Of a stretch of DNA of 64,000 bases, positions 38,693-51,092 are shown piece after piece. Position 1 is the stretch's first letter; each line of letters begins with the position of its first letter. The notes beneath the pieces are model-generated. The model was not told the DNA's origin, searched no databases, and was given only the letters and a program-made list of their open reading frames with translations. This DNA comes from Datnioides undecimradiatus. Its lineage: Eukaryota > Chordata > Actinopteri > Lobotiformes > Datnioididae. Position numbers and translations under genes: made by a program. The stretch is from positions 1 to 64,000 of the forward strand of contig WARS01000032.1 in assembly GCA_008933995.1 (NCBI GenBank), given 5' to 3'.

Positions 38693-39030
38693 TCTTTAGA
38701 TCCTTTAAGTACAAATTTAGAAGTCAGCCAGACCTGCAGTTAAGTACCAAAAGTATGAGTTTTCGTTTTCTGTGTGTTATATTATGTTATTGTTGTTTAT
38801 ATATTACCTCACGATTGTTACTGGTACATTTACTACGTTAAATTCTATAAGCAGCATTTTAATGTAGCTGGTGTAGGTGGACCTCATTTTAATTGTGTCG
38901 TATTTTTGTGTTTCCTTTATGTATGGTGAAAACACGAAGGTGCTAAACAGGGAACTTAGGCTGTTGAATTAGAAATGTGTTGCAAAATAGAAAGTGTGAA
39001 TTGTGCTGAAGTACATAGTAACATGAATAG
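38693..39030 (+). mobile_element. Non-autonomous hAT-like repeat, near full-length, decayed
   Basis: The order of words follows the family consensus that I recall: TTAGATCCTTTAAGTAC, CCTGCAGTTAAGTACC, AAAAGTATGAG, GTTATATTATGTTATTG, then ATAAGCAGCATTTTAATG and TAGCTGGTGTAGGTGGACCT, then GGCTGTTGAATTAGAAATGT and GAAGTACATAGTAAC. The AAGCAGCATTTTAATGTAGCTGG part is the most diagnostic. No coding capacity. Both ends are blurred, so target-site duplications cannot be read. It overlaps a short frame at 38656-38841, which is therefore repeat-derived. Confidence 0.65.
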
Positions 39031-39908
39031 GAAACAGTAAAGAACAAGCACCTGAAAACTTTATGTGTTGATTAACCTTTGACACAATAGAAAAAATAGA
39101 TTGTCAGCAACACAACAAAATTAATGACTTCAACATGGCGAGGAAGTGATTTTCTGGACCAGTGCTCCTAAAGAAAACATTGTTCAGCATGCTGTACTTT
39201 TATTATGCAGTATTTTCACTATTACTGCACAGTATGTTGCAATTTTCCCACATTACAAAATCCTTCCAGGCGTTCAGATGTTGGTCGGGCTCTTCCCAAT
39301 CTATTTTTTTATAGAATTCTTTAATGTCCAAAAGAAGTTTCCTGCTTTGAGCCACTGACCTTTCCTAAAAAGATCTTAATTTATGAAGGAAATCAGTTTC
39401 ATAGTTCCCTAATGTAAAATTTCAGTTAAATATCCAGTAAAATATGAATACACTCACATAGAAATAAAGCACAAATGTTAAAGCAATGTGACATCAAATT
39501 GCTTTAACTGAATAGCTCATATCCTCTCCAGCCCATTTACATACACAAATATGTATGAATACCTGCATTGGTAAGAGTTTTATCGCAGCTATATTTAGGC
39601 AATTTGTAGGCATCCTTAAAGAGGAGCAACTGGGGGTGTCATCTAAAAAATATTATAGATAAACACTGTTGTAGCTTTTTACAGCTGAACGCATGATATG
39701 TTTAAAGTCCAGTAAATCTTGTATATCCTGATGAAGGTCAAACACTCGTCTCGCTCTGAGGGTGAGACCCAGCGCTAAACTGCCGCCGTCTGCTTCTGGT
39801 CTACTGTGGTACAACTGTGCCGTTGTCCAGTCGCCCAGCTGGTCCTGACTGTCAGCAGGACCTCGGCTCGGGCAGCTGATGGCGGCCAGATGGTGAAGCT
39901 AACATGTG
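39031..39908. other. Non-coding sequence
   Basis: A GC-richer patch lies at about 39745-39900 and contains the hairpin GGTCCTG(39841-39847)/CAGGACC(39856-39862) with an 8-base loop. No core promoter words or gene are identifiable. Confidence 0.45.
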
Positions 39909-39944
39909 CACACACACTCACACACACACACACGCACGCACACA
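39909..39944 (+). repeat. (CA)n microsatellite, interrupted
   Basis: CA units with TC and GC interruptions, read directly. Confidence 0.92.
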
Positions 39945-42900
39945 GAGTAAAATGTGTGAGTAGTACATCCTCCGCTGGAGAGCAGAGGACTCGTAGCTAC
40001 CTCAGCCGACCCGACTACATGCTGCTTTTATTTCAAAGGCAGAGGAAGAGCTCAGAGGGAGAAACATGAACTGTGGCTGAGGAGTGAGGTCACTGAAATG
40101 TGTAACGTCAGTGAAACACTGTTACCGATTACAGACAAGTCATAACAACGCAGCAGCGTTTCATAAAAAATGTATATAACATAAAAACCATCAAACTTAA
40201 GCAGTGCAATTTGACTGAACTTCTTCCAAGCTTGCCTGGATATGCTTCTCTTTTTCCAGATCTTTCAAATTTAAACTATTTATTACATTTTACGTACATT
40301 GTACATTGGATAATACAAATCATGTGTCTTCTGCATGACTGCATAACTTTAATAGCAGTAAAATGAGAGAAAGCAGAATACAAACTTAATCATTTAGTGG
40401 ATATTTTTATTTATATGTATGTAAACACACAGTTTCATCACTTCTGTTGTATAGTAAGCTATAGCAACTGACAGGATTTGAAGCTGAATTTGTGCTGAAA
40501 AGAGGGATATATGACTTGCTGATACATACAATAATTTACAGTAAAAATTTTCAAACGCAAGCCTCACTCACGTTTCCAAACCAACATTTGACTTGGGGCC
40601 AACATCTGTTTTATTGTTAAATCAGTAACCCCAACAGGCCGTGAGTCATGTTTGTCTAAACTCTGCTATTATCACCTCATATTAACTGTCATTAGTCACG
40701 TTAATGAAAGGTTTAGACAGGCTCTTTTCAGTGCCGTGTTTGACCAGCTGAACTGTACGGATTGTTCCCCAACAATGACTGCTGCCTCAGAGGGGAAAGA
40801 GAAATGAGTGAAAAAGCTCACATCATTTGTGGCGTTATTTTATGTGCGTCGCAAGACAAAATTTAAAAAAAAACAACAAAAAAAAAACATGTCTCTTGCA
40901 GACCTGCCATGCTGCGTGCACACTACATGGGATGGTGCATCCTGATGGATGATCCCGATGGATTACTCAGTGCAAATGAGGGTCCAGTCTGAATACAAGT
41001 CCAGTTTTCTTTGCTTGAAATCATCTTCCCTTGGTTTTCTTCTCCCCCTGTTTGACTGGTGTTTATCTCAGAGAGAGAACAGAAGTGTTTTTCTTTTTTT
41101 CACACACTTGGACACTCACCAACAGAGAGTATTCTGCTCTGGGTGGTAGTGCCTCTGGTGAAGTGGACTGGCAGACAGCCGGGTGTTCAACTACAACCAT
41201 CTGGGGATGCTTGAGCACTGGTAGTCAAAAATGTCTCAGCTTCTTACTCCCTTTAAGTGATTTCGCTGTGATACTTGTAAAGTGTCTTTTCTTAACTTGT
41301 TTTGTTTTGGTCCTACCAATAAAAAGGCAGAAAATGTGCAATCACTTTCTGAGTGTTGAGTGGGTATTTGAAAGATTTGTGGGGGAGCGTACGGATAAAA
41401 AAAAGGAAAGACAAAGACAAAAAAACAACAAAAAAAAATATGTTTTTGTCACCCTCATTCTGGTCTGGATTCAGTTACTGCTTCACTGCTTTTGTCATGA
41501 GATTGTTGTTGGTATTGTTCATGTTTTGGATGACTACCAGAACCATGTTAGGTAAAGCTGAAAAATAAAGGAACTGACATCTCATTGTGTTTTGTGCTGG
41601 AACAGTTGCAACAGTTACATAGTTATGTGGGTTGAAATACGGTCATGTTAATTAGTCACCGTGTTTTTTAATTAAAGCATAGAGTTATTTTGTATTTTAA
41701 TTATTGTCAACAAAAGGCCATGGAAATACTAAAACCATTTTTTTATAGTATAGTTTTAAAAAATGAGGTAATCTAGCTGGTACTTATGCTACCTAGATGA
41801 TTTTTGGGGGTTGACTTAAAAACTTCTGTGTTCTGCTACCTGTCTGTGGCACTAAGCCCCCAACTCATGCACGCAAGTTCAAAAAGTATTCAGTTATTAA
41901 GTATACAATCTTTTTCAGTCATGTCCTGAAACACCCAGTCGCCACGGTTTTTATCAAACGTGACACAAACAGGAGAGATTGTGCTTTTGTTGGGAACTAT
42001 TTTCAGCAGCGAATGAATACACATTTGTGTCCTGATGGCAGCAGGACTAGATTTGGGATTTGACTCAAAATAAACTACAATGCCCACATTCATCATAATG
42101 AACAATGAACATATAACTCAGTGCACCAATGTGGCTTATTGATAATTTTAATATTTTTTGGACAACAATGGAGGCAGATGGAAAAACTAACTACATCAGA
42201 TTTTGGCTACACAGACAGTGTTATTGAGAACAGTGAATTATTGGCTTTGGTGTTTTTGAATTGTTAAAAGTGGGTGAAAATATAAAATTATAAAGCCTCT
42301 ATAACTGTAATATGAAGTATTACCTGAGGTTTACCTGTAATATAATGTTTTGTGTTCAGCTCAAAGCATGACAACAAACGAAACCTTCCTTCTGATAAAT
42401 GAATGAACGTAGAGTTTCATGTTGTTCACTTGTATTCATCCAACTCTGTTTTACTATCCTCTGTGGACACATGCTGGATGCCTTCCCAAAACCTTTCCAG
42501 AATAAAAATGAAATTAATCTTCTTTCCCCTTCTCCAGAGGATCTGCTATAAAAGGCTTTACGGTAGGGACCACCATCCATGCTCGTCATCTTGACAGTCT
42601 CTGTTTGTTATTCCAGGCAACTATACCGCCTGATAGGCCTCCAGCACCCGCAAGCAGTCTCATTCAAACTACGTCTCTCTGATTCCCCGCCACGAACCGT
42701 TCCCTGCGACTTAATCTGTCCGCTCTCTGTCCTTTCTCCCCCCTCCCCCAGCTCTTTCAGCTCATTTGCCCGTGAGTCATCACTGCGGTTTGGACTAGGG
42801 ATCAAGAGAGTACAGATGGATGAATACGTCTCGAGACAGAAATGGAGTTAAACCCGAGGGTTAAGAGAAGACTGAATGAAAACCACTACAAAATTTCTTG

Positions 42901-44379
42901 ACTTCATTATGTGCCAAAGTTGCCGTCCAGCCATATTTTTTTTTTTTTTTTGCCGGTGGTGAAGGGGAAAGTGAAAAACCAGGATGCACATTTTTCGAAC
43001 GTGAGAGGGAGGACCCATCTGGGGCTAAATGCATCAGCCATGTGCATCCACCCTTAAAGAAGAGGCTGAGATGTGAACCTCAGTATCGAAGAGGCAAACT
43101 GAATACTGTATTTCAGCTCAGTGTTGAGACGGGTTTCATTTCAAAGACGAAAGATTCAGCCTGACCTCAGGGGGAAAAAAACACAATCTTTATCTCATGT
43201 GTTACACTAAACAATAATTCTGGTTTGGCAATGACTATATAATACTCGATAAGGTAATTACTGGGATCTGGAGCGTCAGACAACAAAACCACCAAATTGA
43301 CAAAACTCATTTGGAAGAGAAAACAGACTCAGATTTTAAAATATCACCCACACTGCCTTTAATGATCCATCAGACTGGCCCCCTAGTTCAACTTTGACCC
43401 GCCATACTTACTGTACCTGTGTGCGCATTGTCCTGTGAATTTAATTTAAATGAACCTCTTGACAAACACATAAATACATGCACATACATGTGTTTGGTAT
43501 TTATAAGGTGAATGCCATTGTTATTATGTTTCCTGCAGTGTCATCTGTATTTACTGTGCTATTTTTTAACCCTTATGTGCTACATAACATAACCTTTAAC
43601 TCTAACAGACCTTTTGATTATAAATAAACTCATTATAAATAATTTTAATATATTTTAATTTTAATTTTAATTTAATATCTTATCCAGTAAAAATCCTACT
43701 CTCTAAGCTTTTAAGTTTTATTTTATATGTAATTTTAACTAATGCTTCTTTTCACTGTGCTGTATTTTGTTTCTCACCATTCTTCTTCTCTCCTTTGTAT
43801 TTTATGTGATTTGGCTGCTGCAACACAGCAGTTAGTTTCAGTCCTCTATGTTTTACAGCTTCCCTGTAGATTAATAAAACACCCTATCTATATAATTGCT
43901 TTACTTGGGAAAAGTGAATGGTTAAAATAACAAAATTATTGGCACGGGCTGTAAATATCCAGTCCTTTTTGGCTGGCTGTATGTAGTTTTCCTGCACAAG
44001 ATGATTATAATAGAGGGGCACTGACTCTTTGATTACACCTCTTTTATTATTCATTGATTATCTGATTATCAACCTCTGGGCAATGGACAACAGGTAGCCA
44101 ACTGCAACCCACCACTCTTTAAAATCTCAGCTAGGTGTCACTTTATGGTGTGTTCCAGAGTTTTTTCTTAATTATATATTAAGAACACATGAATGTATTT
44201 GCTTGAAACGGTCAGTGATGCTGGTCCAGGTACAGCCAGAGTGTTTGGGAGGTCTACTGATCCTGCTGCCGGTGCACGGTGGTGTTTTTGGCAGCCACAT
44301 TTATGGGCCTCGTGCTTCACGTCTTGTTGAGCTAAGGAGTAGAGGGCTAATATAAAAGTCGAGTTTACAAGTCACAAGT
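39945..44379. other. Non-coding sequence
   Basis: This includes a T run at 42936-42951 and the AATTTT-rich low-complexity patch at 43640-43676. The longest open frame in the window (41031-41555, 174 codons, plus) is here. Its product is dominated by Phe, Leu, Val and a Lys-rich run read from A-rich DNA, with no domain that I recognise. The stretch 40610-40800 has CNE-like texture (GTCATTAGTCACGTTAATG at about 40688). Confidence 0.5.
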
Positions 44380-44660
44380 GGCAAAATGCTTCTCATTATG
44401 CATTTGAGCGTCACAGTTAGCAGTATTTGCTTCATTGTAATTGCCAACGCTACATTTGGTGACGTCAGCAAATTAGCTGTCAGAGAGATTAGTTTCGATA
44501 TCTGCTGCTCCCACCAACTTCGGCCCGGACAGGCTTTCATTCATTTCACGCTAATCAGGTTTTCCTGCAGGAGATGTCCATTTATTTTTCTATAATTGGG
44601 TGTAGTTTTCATGGCCATCCATTCAATTCCTCCTAATTGGGTATATGTTTAACGAACAGA
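44380..44660. promoter_or_regulatory. Candidate enhancer with a CRE/Maf-type site and TAATTG cluster
   Basis: TGGTGACGTCAGCA at 44457-44470 contains the full palindromic CRE, TGACGTCA (44460-44467). It differs by one base from the CRE-type Maf recognition element TGCTGACGTCAGCA. Around it lie TAATTG (44438-44443), AAATTAG right after the site, CTAATCA (44551-44557) and two TAATTGGG words 41 bp apart (44593-44600, 44634-44641). The block has no simple repeats. It could be a developmental enhancer bound by bZIP and homeodomain factors; that role is inferred. Confidence 0.35.
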
Positions 44661-46439
44661 CTTGACGAACTGAGCGAATCAAGTAACCACCCACCTTATA
44701 GTCCCATGTTTAAATATTTAATCTTTATCTGAAGCTCGTGAAGCCGCTGGGGGTTAACGTAAACCAGATCGCACTTAATCTCTGCTCTAGTCAGCCTTCA
44801 TTATAAAGCAACAGGGGAGAGATGCAGCAGACCCAAGCCCCAGATTGCAGCCCTGTCGTCTACATATGCTTGATGTGGGAACATTGGTACTGACAGGGAC
44901 ATATATTGTTACTGCTAAAATTGCTATGTTAGACAGACTAGCTTTGTTTTGGTGTTGTTTTCCCTCAGAAGCAAAGAAGCTTAAAGAAAAGAGGCCAGTC
45001 ATAACCTGTACATCCAAATTTACCCAGTGCGATTCATTTTTATTACCAATGTTTTCAATTTATTCACAGATGTTGCCGAAGAAAACATGAATCTATATGT
45101 TGTCGAATTGTGATATCCGGCTGCATGTTGCCGCTGGGTTGTAAGTCCCCAAAACGCTTGAAATGACACATTTCATAACCCTCCATGGCTCCTATTCATC
45201 ACACTATACATGCGTGACCTATTTCTTTACAATCATTTGCAATCAACCTGTTATTTTAGATTCTGGCAGCGGATGTGAGTCGTGTCTCATTACCTTGTAT
45301 GCCTGGGAGGAGCAAGAACCAGTTGTATTCTCGTCTTGTTTTTTTTTAATTCTCTGCAAGGTTCATTTCCATCCTCTAGGGAATTAAAAGGCCAGGTCAG
45401 GTTTTTCAGCATTAAACACCACTAGCTTGTTAATGAACCACCTGTATTTCATTATTTCCCCAAGATGTCACACTAATGCAGAACAAATAAAAGGACAACA
45501 TTTTGTTCTGCTTTAAATAATTTTACAATCCCGACTGTCATTTTTCTAACCAGGTCTACCAGAGAAAGTGAACAAAAGACAAAATTATTAATTTTTCAGC
45601 TGCCAGTGTGATACTGGAAGTACCTATTTAAACCATCCACACCCTTGATGCCCCCTTTCAAATTCTCCCCCTGCATGGAAAAGAGGGAAGTGTGCCATCC
45701 GGTTACTGGAAGAGCCAGCCGACCATGTGGAAAGTCTGCTTCAGAGTGGCATTCTTTCAAAAACCCGGGCACGTACACTCATTCTGTAGCATGTGTCTGT
45801 GGGTGTGTGGCTGCGTGTGTGCGTTTCTGTGGATGTTTGGAAGAAAACCTTCCTTTCTTGAGTCACTGTTTTGACTCTGCCCAGGGCCTGCGATCCCGCA
45901 GCGCTTTCTAAAAACATCGCGTCAGTTTCCTTAACACTAAACAGGATTTTGAGACCTGATCATGGTGGCTGTGAGGAAAACAGCGTAGTACTACACACGT
46001 TGCAGCAAATCAGCTTTCAGTGTTAAATTCGGTAATTTAGTTAAACTAATAAAAGCCGTGTGTAGAGTGGATAAAGCCTCCGGACTCTTGCTAATGGATG
46101 TCACATTAATGTAACATTGGAATAAACCTCTGAACTCGACGCTGAAGTTGTTTTTACTGGCAGGCAACTTGTGTCTCAAGTGGAAAACATAAAGTCAAAG
46201 ATGAATAAAGTTTGATAAAAGATATGAATTCCACCAGGTCAGTCTTCATTTCACTGACTGAAAGACTAACATTATTGCTGGAGGACACTGAAACAAATGA
46301 GCAGCAGGTTGATGATTTATTCATACCTTTAGCTGGAGTGTGTGTGAGTGTTTTTAAAGATGGAGAGTTAAATCATTCAAAGCATCTTCCAACACACTAT
46401 TCTTTATTACACGGACAAAATACTTTAAGGTATTAATTG
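44661..46439. other. Non-coding sequence
   Basis: 44980-45310 is simple-repeat-free and might extend the regulatory neighbourhood, but no motif cluster stands out. Frames at 45645-45911 and elsewhere lack known domains. Confidence 0.5.
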
Positions 46440-46556
46440 TCAGCGTCAGGGATCACGATCACAAAACTCCCACACGCTGTCATGCTTACAGTGTGTACGT
46501 TTATTCACAACTTAGTTTGGTCTGCATGACCTTCATCAGGACGACAAGGATCTATA
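46440..46556 (-). repeat. Possible tail of a dispersed repeat (minus orientation)
   Basis: On the minus strand the stretch reads GTCCTGATGAAGGTCATGCA, then GTTGTGAATAAACGTACACA, then GACAGCGTGTGGGAGTTTTG. I recognise this pattern (CCTGATGAAGG, an altered CCGAAACGTTG, AATAAA, GTGTGGGA) from the 3' tails of high-copy fish repeats. I cannot name the family, and the upstream part was not recognised. Confidence 0.4.
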
Positions 46557-48478
46557 AATTATATATAATTACATAATGGATCAATTATGTAATCAGATGA
46601 CCACAAAAATGAGGTCAGTTGGTGAATGCAACACCCAGAGGAAACACACACACACACACACCTTACACGTAACAAGGGAAAGAAGATATTTGGTCTGATG
46701 TACTCTCACACCGTCAAATGATAAGAAGACATGTGCAGATCCAGGCTAAAGTGCCAATAGAAAGTCGGGGAGAGAACAGCTAATCCCATAAGTCATTGAA
46801 TACAATGACAACACACTGCACACTCCTCTAGGAACTAAATAAGTAAGAGATATGGTCACAGAAATACATAAAAATAATACTGATTGAGATGTTATTGAAT
46901 AACAGTACAATGCAAACAATGAAGCTGGAACTTAAAACAGATAAATTATAATCATTTAACCCTAACTCTAATATAGTCACAGCCATAAATCCTGAATAAA
47001 TAAAAATAGAAATAATCATAAAAGTACAATCTTTATTGTTTGCTTTATAATTACACAATACTTATTTTGAATCAGATTTTTTTTGGGGGGGGGGTATTAT
47101 TAATATTGATGCTTTAGGCTGGTTTCAAGCAGTGTTGAGAGATAAACTCACTCACAAACCAAACGTTTATATGAAGAAAACTGACAAAACACCTCGACAT
47201 CTGCCAAATTTTTATTGTTTATCATATTCATGCTCCCATAATATTTTCAAATTTCCCTGCTCATAACACCAGGATGACAAGAAGCACCTTGGTGCTAAGA
47301 AGTGAGTAGTATAGGATTAAAATCAAAAACCTCATTTCTGTCAACCGTGTACTGTATGTGCAATTATCACTTGAAATGAAGTGAAGTAGCGAGCGCACTC
47401 CACAGAGGAAAATCTGCTTTACTTCTGTGGTGGATCAGATTGCGTGACATTTTTAAATTGAACACTAACAGACTTGCATTCGACTTTACAAGATATTTTG
47501 ACACTATGATCAAACTCCTTCCTTTCTGTAATGTCATCATTTGACATTCAGTGAAAATCAGCGTGCCTTTCAAGGTCAGTGTGACGCTAAACGCGCCAAA
47601 ACCTGAACGTCAAGACTCACAGTGGAGCAGCGGCAGGAGCTCCTGTGGTGAATAACAAGGCGCCCCTGGAGAATCCATTCATGTTGATCATGGGCGGTGT
47701 CAAGCGGGTTCGTATTGAGATGTTAATTCATGGAGATGAAAGCGGCAAAAAGTCCATAATGCAGGAAAATATGTGACCATGATAAACGTGAAAGGCGGTT
47801 TCACACGTGTCGTGACGAATATCCCTGTACAGTCTGAGCTCAGTCTTGCAGTGTATAATGTTACATCACTGGTTATGAATAAAATCCATATGAATTCTTT
47901 CATCACACTTCAGCAGGTGTGTATGTTTGAAAGGGTCGCATCCTCCATTTCGTTTAAATGCTGTTAAGTCCTTCGCTTGATATATGGCGAGTGGGTTACA
48001 CTTAACATAAAGTGACACTTTTGAGTGGGAAACGTTTAGCCCCTGTAAGCTTGAAAAGTGGAGTGAAATACAAGTGGCATGATTTTGTGGCATGAAAAAA
48101 AATAGATAGGAATACATAGAGACCTCTTCTTAAGCATAATCAGGATACTCAGTTATTGTTTCACCAGGATATAGTGAACTAAGCCTCATTTATGTAGTTA
48201 ACTACGATTCCTTTAGCCTCATTTTGGAGGTATAGATCACAATGACAGTCACCATAGAGCCTTTTTTATCATCACAATCCACTGTATACATCCATTGTAT
48301 ATATAGCACCATGAAATAGCCAACAGGCGATGAATGTCTGATGCTCAAAAATACACAACAGAGGATGTCATCTTCACCGATTCCACACTTTCGTCTGCTC
48401 ACAACAACAGGACTCCCCACTTCACTTTGTTGATGTCACACTTTCAAACAATGAAAACCATGAAGAAAAAAATTGCTT
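46557..48478. other. Non-coding AT-rich sequence
   Basis: A short (CA)8 lies at 46645-46661 and a T8G10 tract at 47077-47094. The block 47560-47720 is GC-richer and repeat-free. No gene is seen. Confidence 0.5.
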
Positions 48479-48785
48479 GATATTTTGGGAAATCTGTTTT
48501 ACTTTGTTGTTGTGAGTTAGATGAGATGTGTGATTCCGCATCTCCATACCAACATACCTCATGTTTCTGTGAGGTAAATGTGAAGCTCCAGCCAGCAAGT
48601 GGCTAGCTTAGCTTAAAAGCTTTGACATGAAGAAGAAACCGGGGGGAACAGCTGTCCTGGCCCTTTCTGAAGGTAAAGATTAATGGAAAAAAGCTTTTAA
48701 ATCACAGTTCTTGAGAATAGTATTAGCTTTCTTGACTAGAATTACATGAGTAACTGATAAGTGTGTTTTCCAAAATGTCAAACTG
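48479..48785 (+). mobile_element. Teleost dispersed repeat with the GCTAGCTTAGCTTA core (plus orientation)
   Basis: The ordered words are GATATTTTGGGAAATCTG, GTGAGTTAGATGAGATGTG, GAGGTAAATGTGAAGCTCC, AGCCAGCAAGTGGCTAGCTT, AGCTTAAAAGC, then GGGGGGAACAGCTGTCCTGG and CCCTTTCTGAAGGTAA. They match the family seen in reverse at 13988-14220. The stretch to about 48785 (TTTTCCAAAATGTCAAACTG) may be the distal end, as the family ends with a similar CCAAAATGT word. No coding capacity, and divergence suggests an old insertion. Confidence 0.72.
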
Positions 48786-49499
48786 ATTGTGAAATAATTA
48801 TTTCTGTTTTAGACGATAAAAAAGTTAACAGTGTGAAAAGTATAAATCAACTCTTAGCATATGACATTTTGTAGAGTTATTACTCTCCAACAGATCCCAC
48901 ACACTTATGCCCAAAAGCACAGAGGAAAAACGCACAGATACAAGGACGAAACTTGACATTTGGTTTCCAGCTCTTCATCGCAACAGCCAGTGCAAATGTA
49001 GACAAGTCTGGTCTCTCTACTGACAGCATCCACTTCATACCCCCACCATCCCACTTCAAAACAGACATTTGTGGATTTATCCACTCTCCTCTTGTAATGG
49101 ATTAATTGTCCTTTGCTATAACATTTTTAACCATCGTGTTTTTTGAATGTACCAATAGACAGGATTCTGACAGTATCAGACAGTTTGAGGATTTGTGTTT
49201 GTTATTTGCTTATTTGTTTGAGTACAATGGGTGGATAAATTAAACTATGATAATAAAACTGTAAAATGAATAAATATAAAATGCTATTAATGAGATAAAA
49301 AAACAACTTATGCCCACAGACACATTTAAATAAACGGTATATCTACAAAGCAGGTACAAATTTAGGGTCTAACACACAATCCAAACAACCCCTAAAAATA
49401 TAAATTTGCAATTTCACACCTGGCCAAAAGTCTTCATCCATGTCATGGCAAGACATTTATTGCCTGTGATTAACACCATTTTAGTGAATCATGCTGTAA
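48786..49499. other. Non-coding sequence
   Basis: CCTGGCCAAAAGTCTTCATCC at about 49417 recalls a Tc1-like terminal word, but no element body is recognisable. Otherwise nothing is seen. Confidence 0.5.
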
Positions 49500-49960
49500 A
49501 GCTTGTGTTCTGTTGCCGTACTGATGTGTCCCCTTGCTAGATGAGTCAAGGTATTCCTGTTTGTGTCTCCAGTCTTCCCAGTTGTGGTCCAGTTTCAGAG
49601 AATTATTCTATTCAGAACATATTCTGATTCCTGCCGCAGCTGTACCGCCAGGACGCATTTCAGATAGGCGCTATTGTTCATCATGTGGAGTCTCTCTGGT
49701 GTAAATTAAGTTCTTTGAATGATAACAATCTGCGCCAGCTTATGGCAGCTGTTGTGAGAAAAGCACCAAGCCTCTTTACATACTGTTTCCCGTCCCCAGT
49801 CTGTATAACAGATGTCCAAATCCGATCCCACTCAGCCTTAAATGTTAGCTGTTACCTCCATTAGCTGTAAAATCCAGCACTTTATTATAAAATGTGGACA
49901 AAAAGTCTCTGGTGGATTGTGAATCTTTCTGGACATGTTCAATTAGGGCGTTTTAATGGA
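49500..49960. promoter_or_regulatory. Candidate conserved non-coding block with adjacent TCF/LEF- and SOX-type words
   Basis: CTTTGAA (49713-49719) and AACAAT (49724-49729) lie 4 bases apart, with GTAAATTAAG just before. CAATTAG lies at 49940-49946. The block is free of simple repeats over more than 400 bp and has no open frame of note. Adjacent TCF/LEF and SOX words are common in developmental enhancers, but the assignment is inferred from sequence words alone. Confidence 0.32.
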
Positions 49961-51010
49961 GCAGGGATTAATGAAGAAATACAGTCCCTGGCCTGGAAGT
50001 TGAAGAAATGAGAAAATAAAACACCACTCTGATATTCAAGAAGTAAGAGCCACCCCGTTCAGATTATATAATATTTATAATGATTGCTAATTCAGTCTGC
50101 ATTATGTTTCCATCAGTGTCTGCATTTTTTTGTTTGTTTTGTTTTTTTTGTTGTTGTTGTTTTGTTTTGTTTTATTTTACGTATTAAAGTAATTTATGTA
50201 CTCGGTTTACTTCCAGTGTTGGACATCATTGCTTCTCATTCACTTGATAAAATATTTTGATATTAAGTAGCTGAAAGTTTGAAATAAGAAATTAGGGTAT
50301 ATTTACTTTCAACAATGCATCCACCCAATCAGTGATAATCTAATCCATTATTTAACTGACTACAGGTCTTTAAACTAAGATAGGAGTCTGATTTACCAAA
50401 AGAGAGGGCTTTAATTAGACATAAATGATATTGTGTCATCTGCATATAGGGAGATGAAATAGCATCATAGTCATCTTATTGCCAGATCATAAGTATGAGA
50501 TTGTTCCTTCTCAAGACTATTAATTCAAGAGTAAAGAGTAAAGAGTTTTGATGACTAATCATGTTGTGAGTTAGACAAGTTATTTATTTCAAAATATGAC
50601 TATTGCCAAATTTCCATTAGCATCTTGCTTAGCAATGCTATGCAGAATCCGAGTGTATCTGGGTGTGTCAGTGATAAGTACTTATATATAGGCTGTGATA
50701 TTCTCCCAGTCTGAGTACAACACATGAGTCCTGCAGTATGGAGGAATGAGTACTACAGCTCCCTTTGTGTCTCTCCCACACGTGTAGTAAATTAAGATCT
50801 GAGATTTCATTTGCATATTTTTTAATGAATTCTTCTGTGTGAGGTTAATACAGTAAAACGTTAAAAACTGAATCACGTAAATGATTTTAAAACGCTGTGT
50901 AGGCTGTTTGTGGGCGTATGCATGTGTAACAATGAGCGAAATTAATTGCGGTAGCACACCATGCGTACACTCCTGCAAGGCATAAACAGGTGCTTATACC
51001 TGAATTTATC
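49961..51010. other. Non-coding sequence with a T/G low-complexity tract
   Basis: 50125-50178 is made of TTTTG and TTG units. GTACTCGGTTTACTTCCAG at 50201-50219 resembles the far end of the hAT-like family, but only some 35 bases match. No gene is seen. Confidence 0.5.
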
Positions 51011-51092
51011 TGTGTGTGTGTGTGTGTGTGTGGGTGTGTGTGTGTGTGTGAGTGAGAGAGAGAGAGATAGAGAGAGAGAGACAGTGAGAGAC
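51011..51092 (+). repeat. Compound (GT)n-(GA)n microsatellite
   Basis: About 20 GT units with a GG interruption pass through AGTGAGAG into a GA-rich run. All read directly. Confidence 0.95.

Noticed and set aside
41031-41555. Longest open frame (174 codons, plus strand)
   Set aside because: It is rich in Phe, Leu and Val, with a Lys/Gln/Asn run read from A-rich DNA, no recognisable domain and an overlapping competing frame. It fits chance in AT-rich sequence.
49417-49437. CCTGGCCAAAAGTCTTCATCC, like a Tc1-like terminal word
   Set aside because: No second end and no element body could be found.
50180-50221. Possible far end of the hAT-like repeat
   Set aside because: Only about 35 bases match, and a T/G low-complexity tract replaces the expected adjoining sequence.
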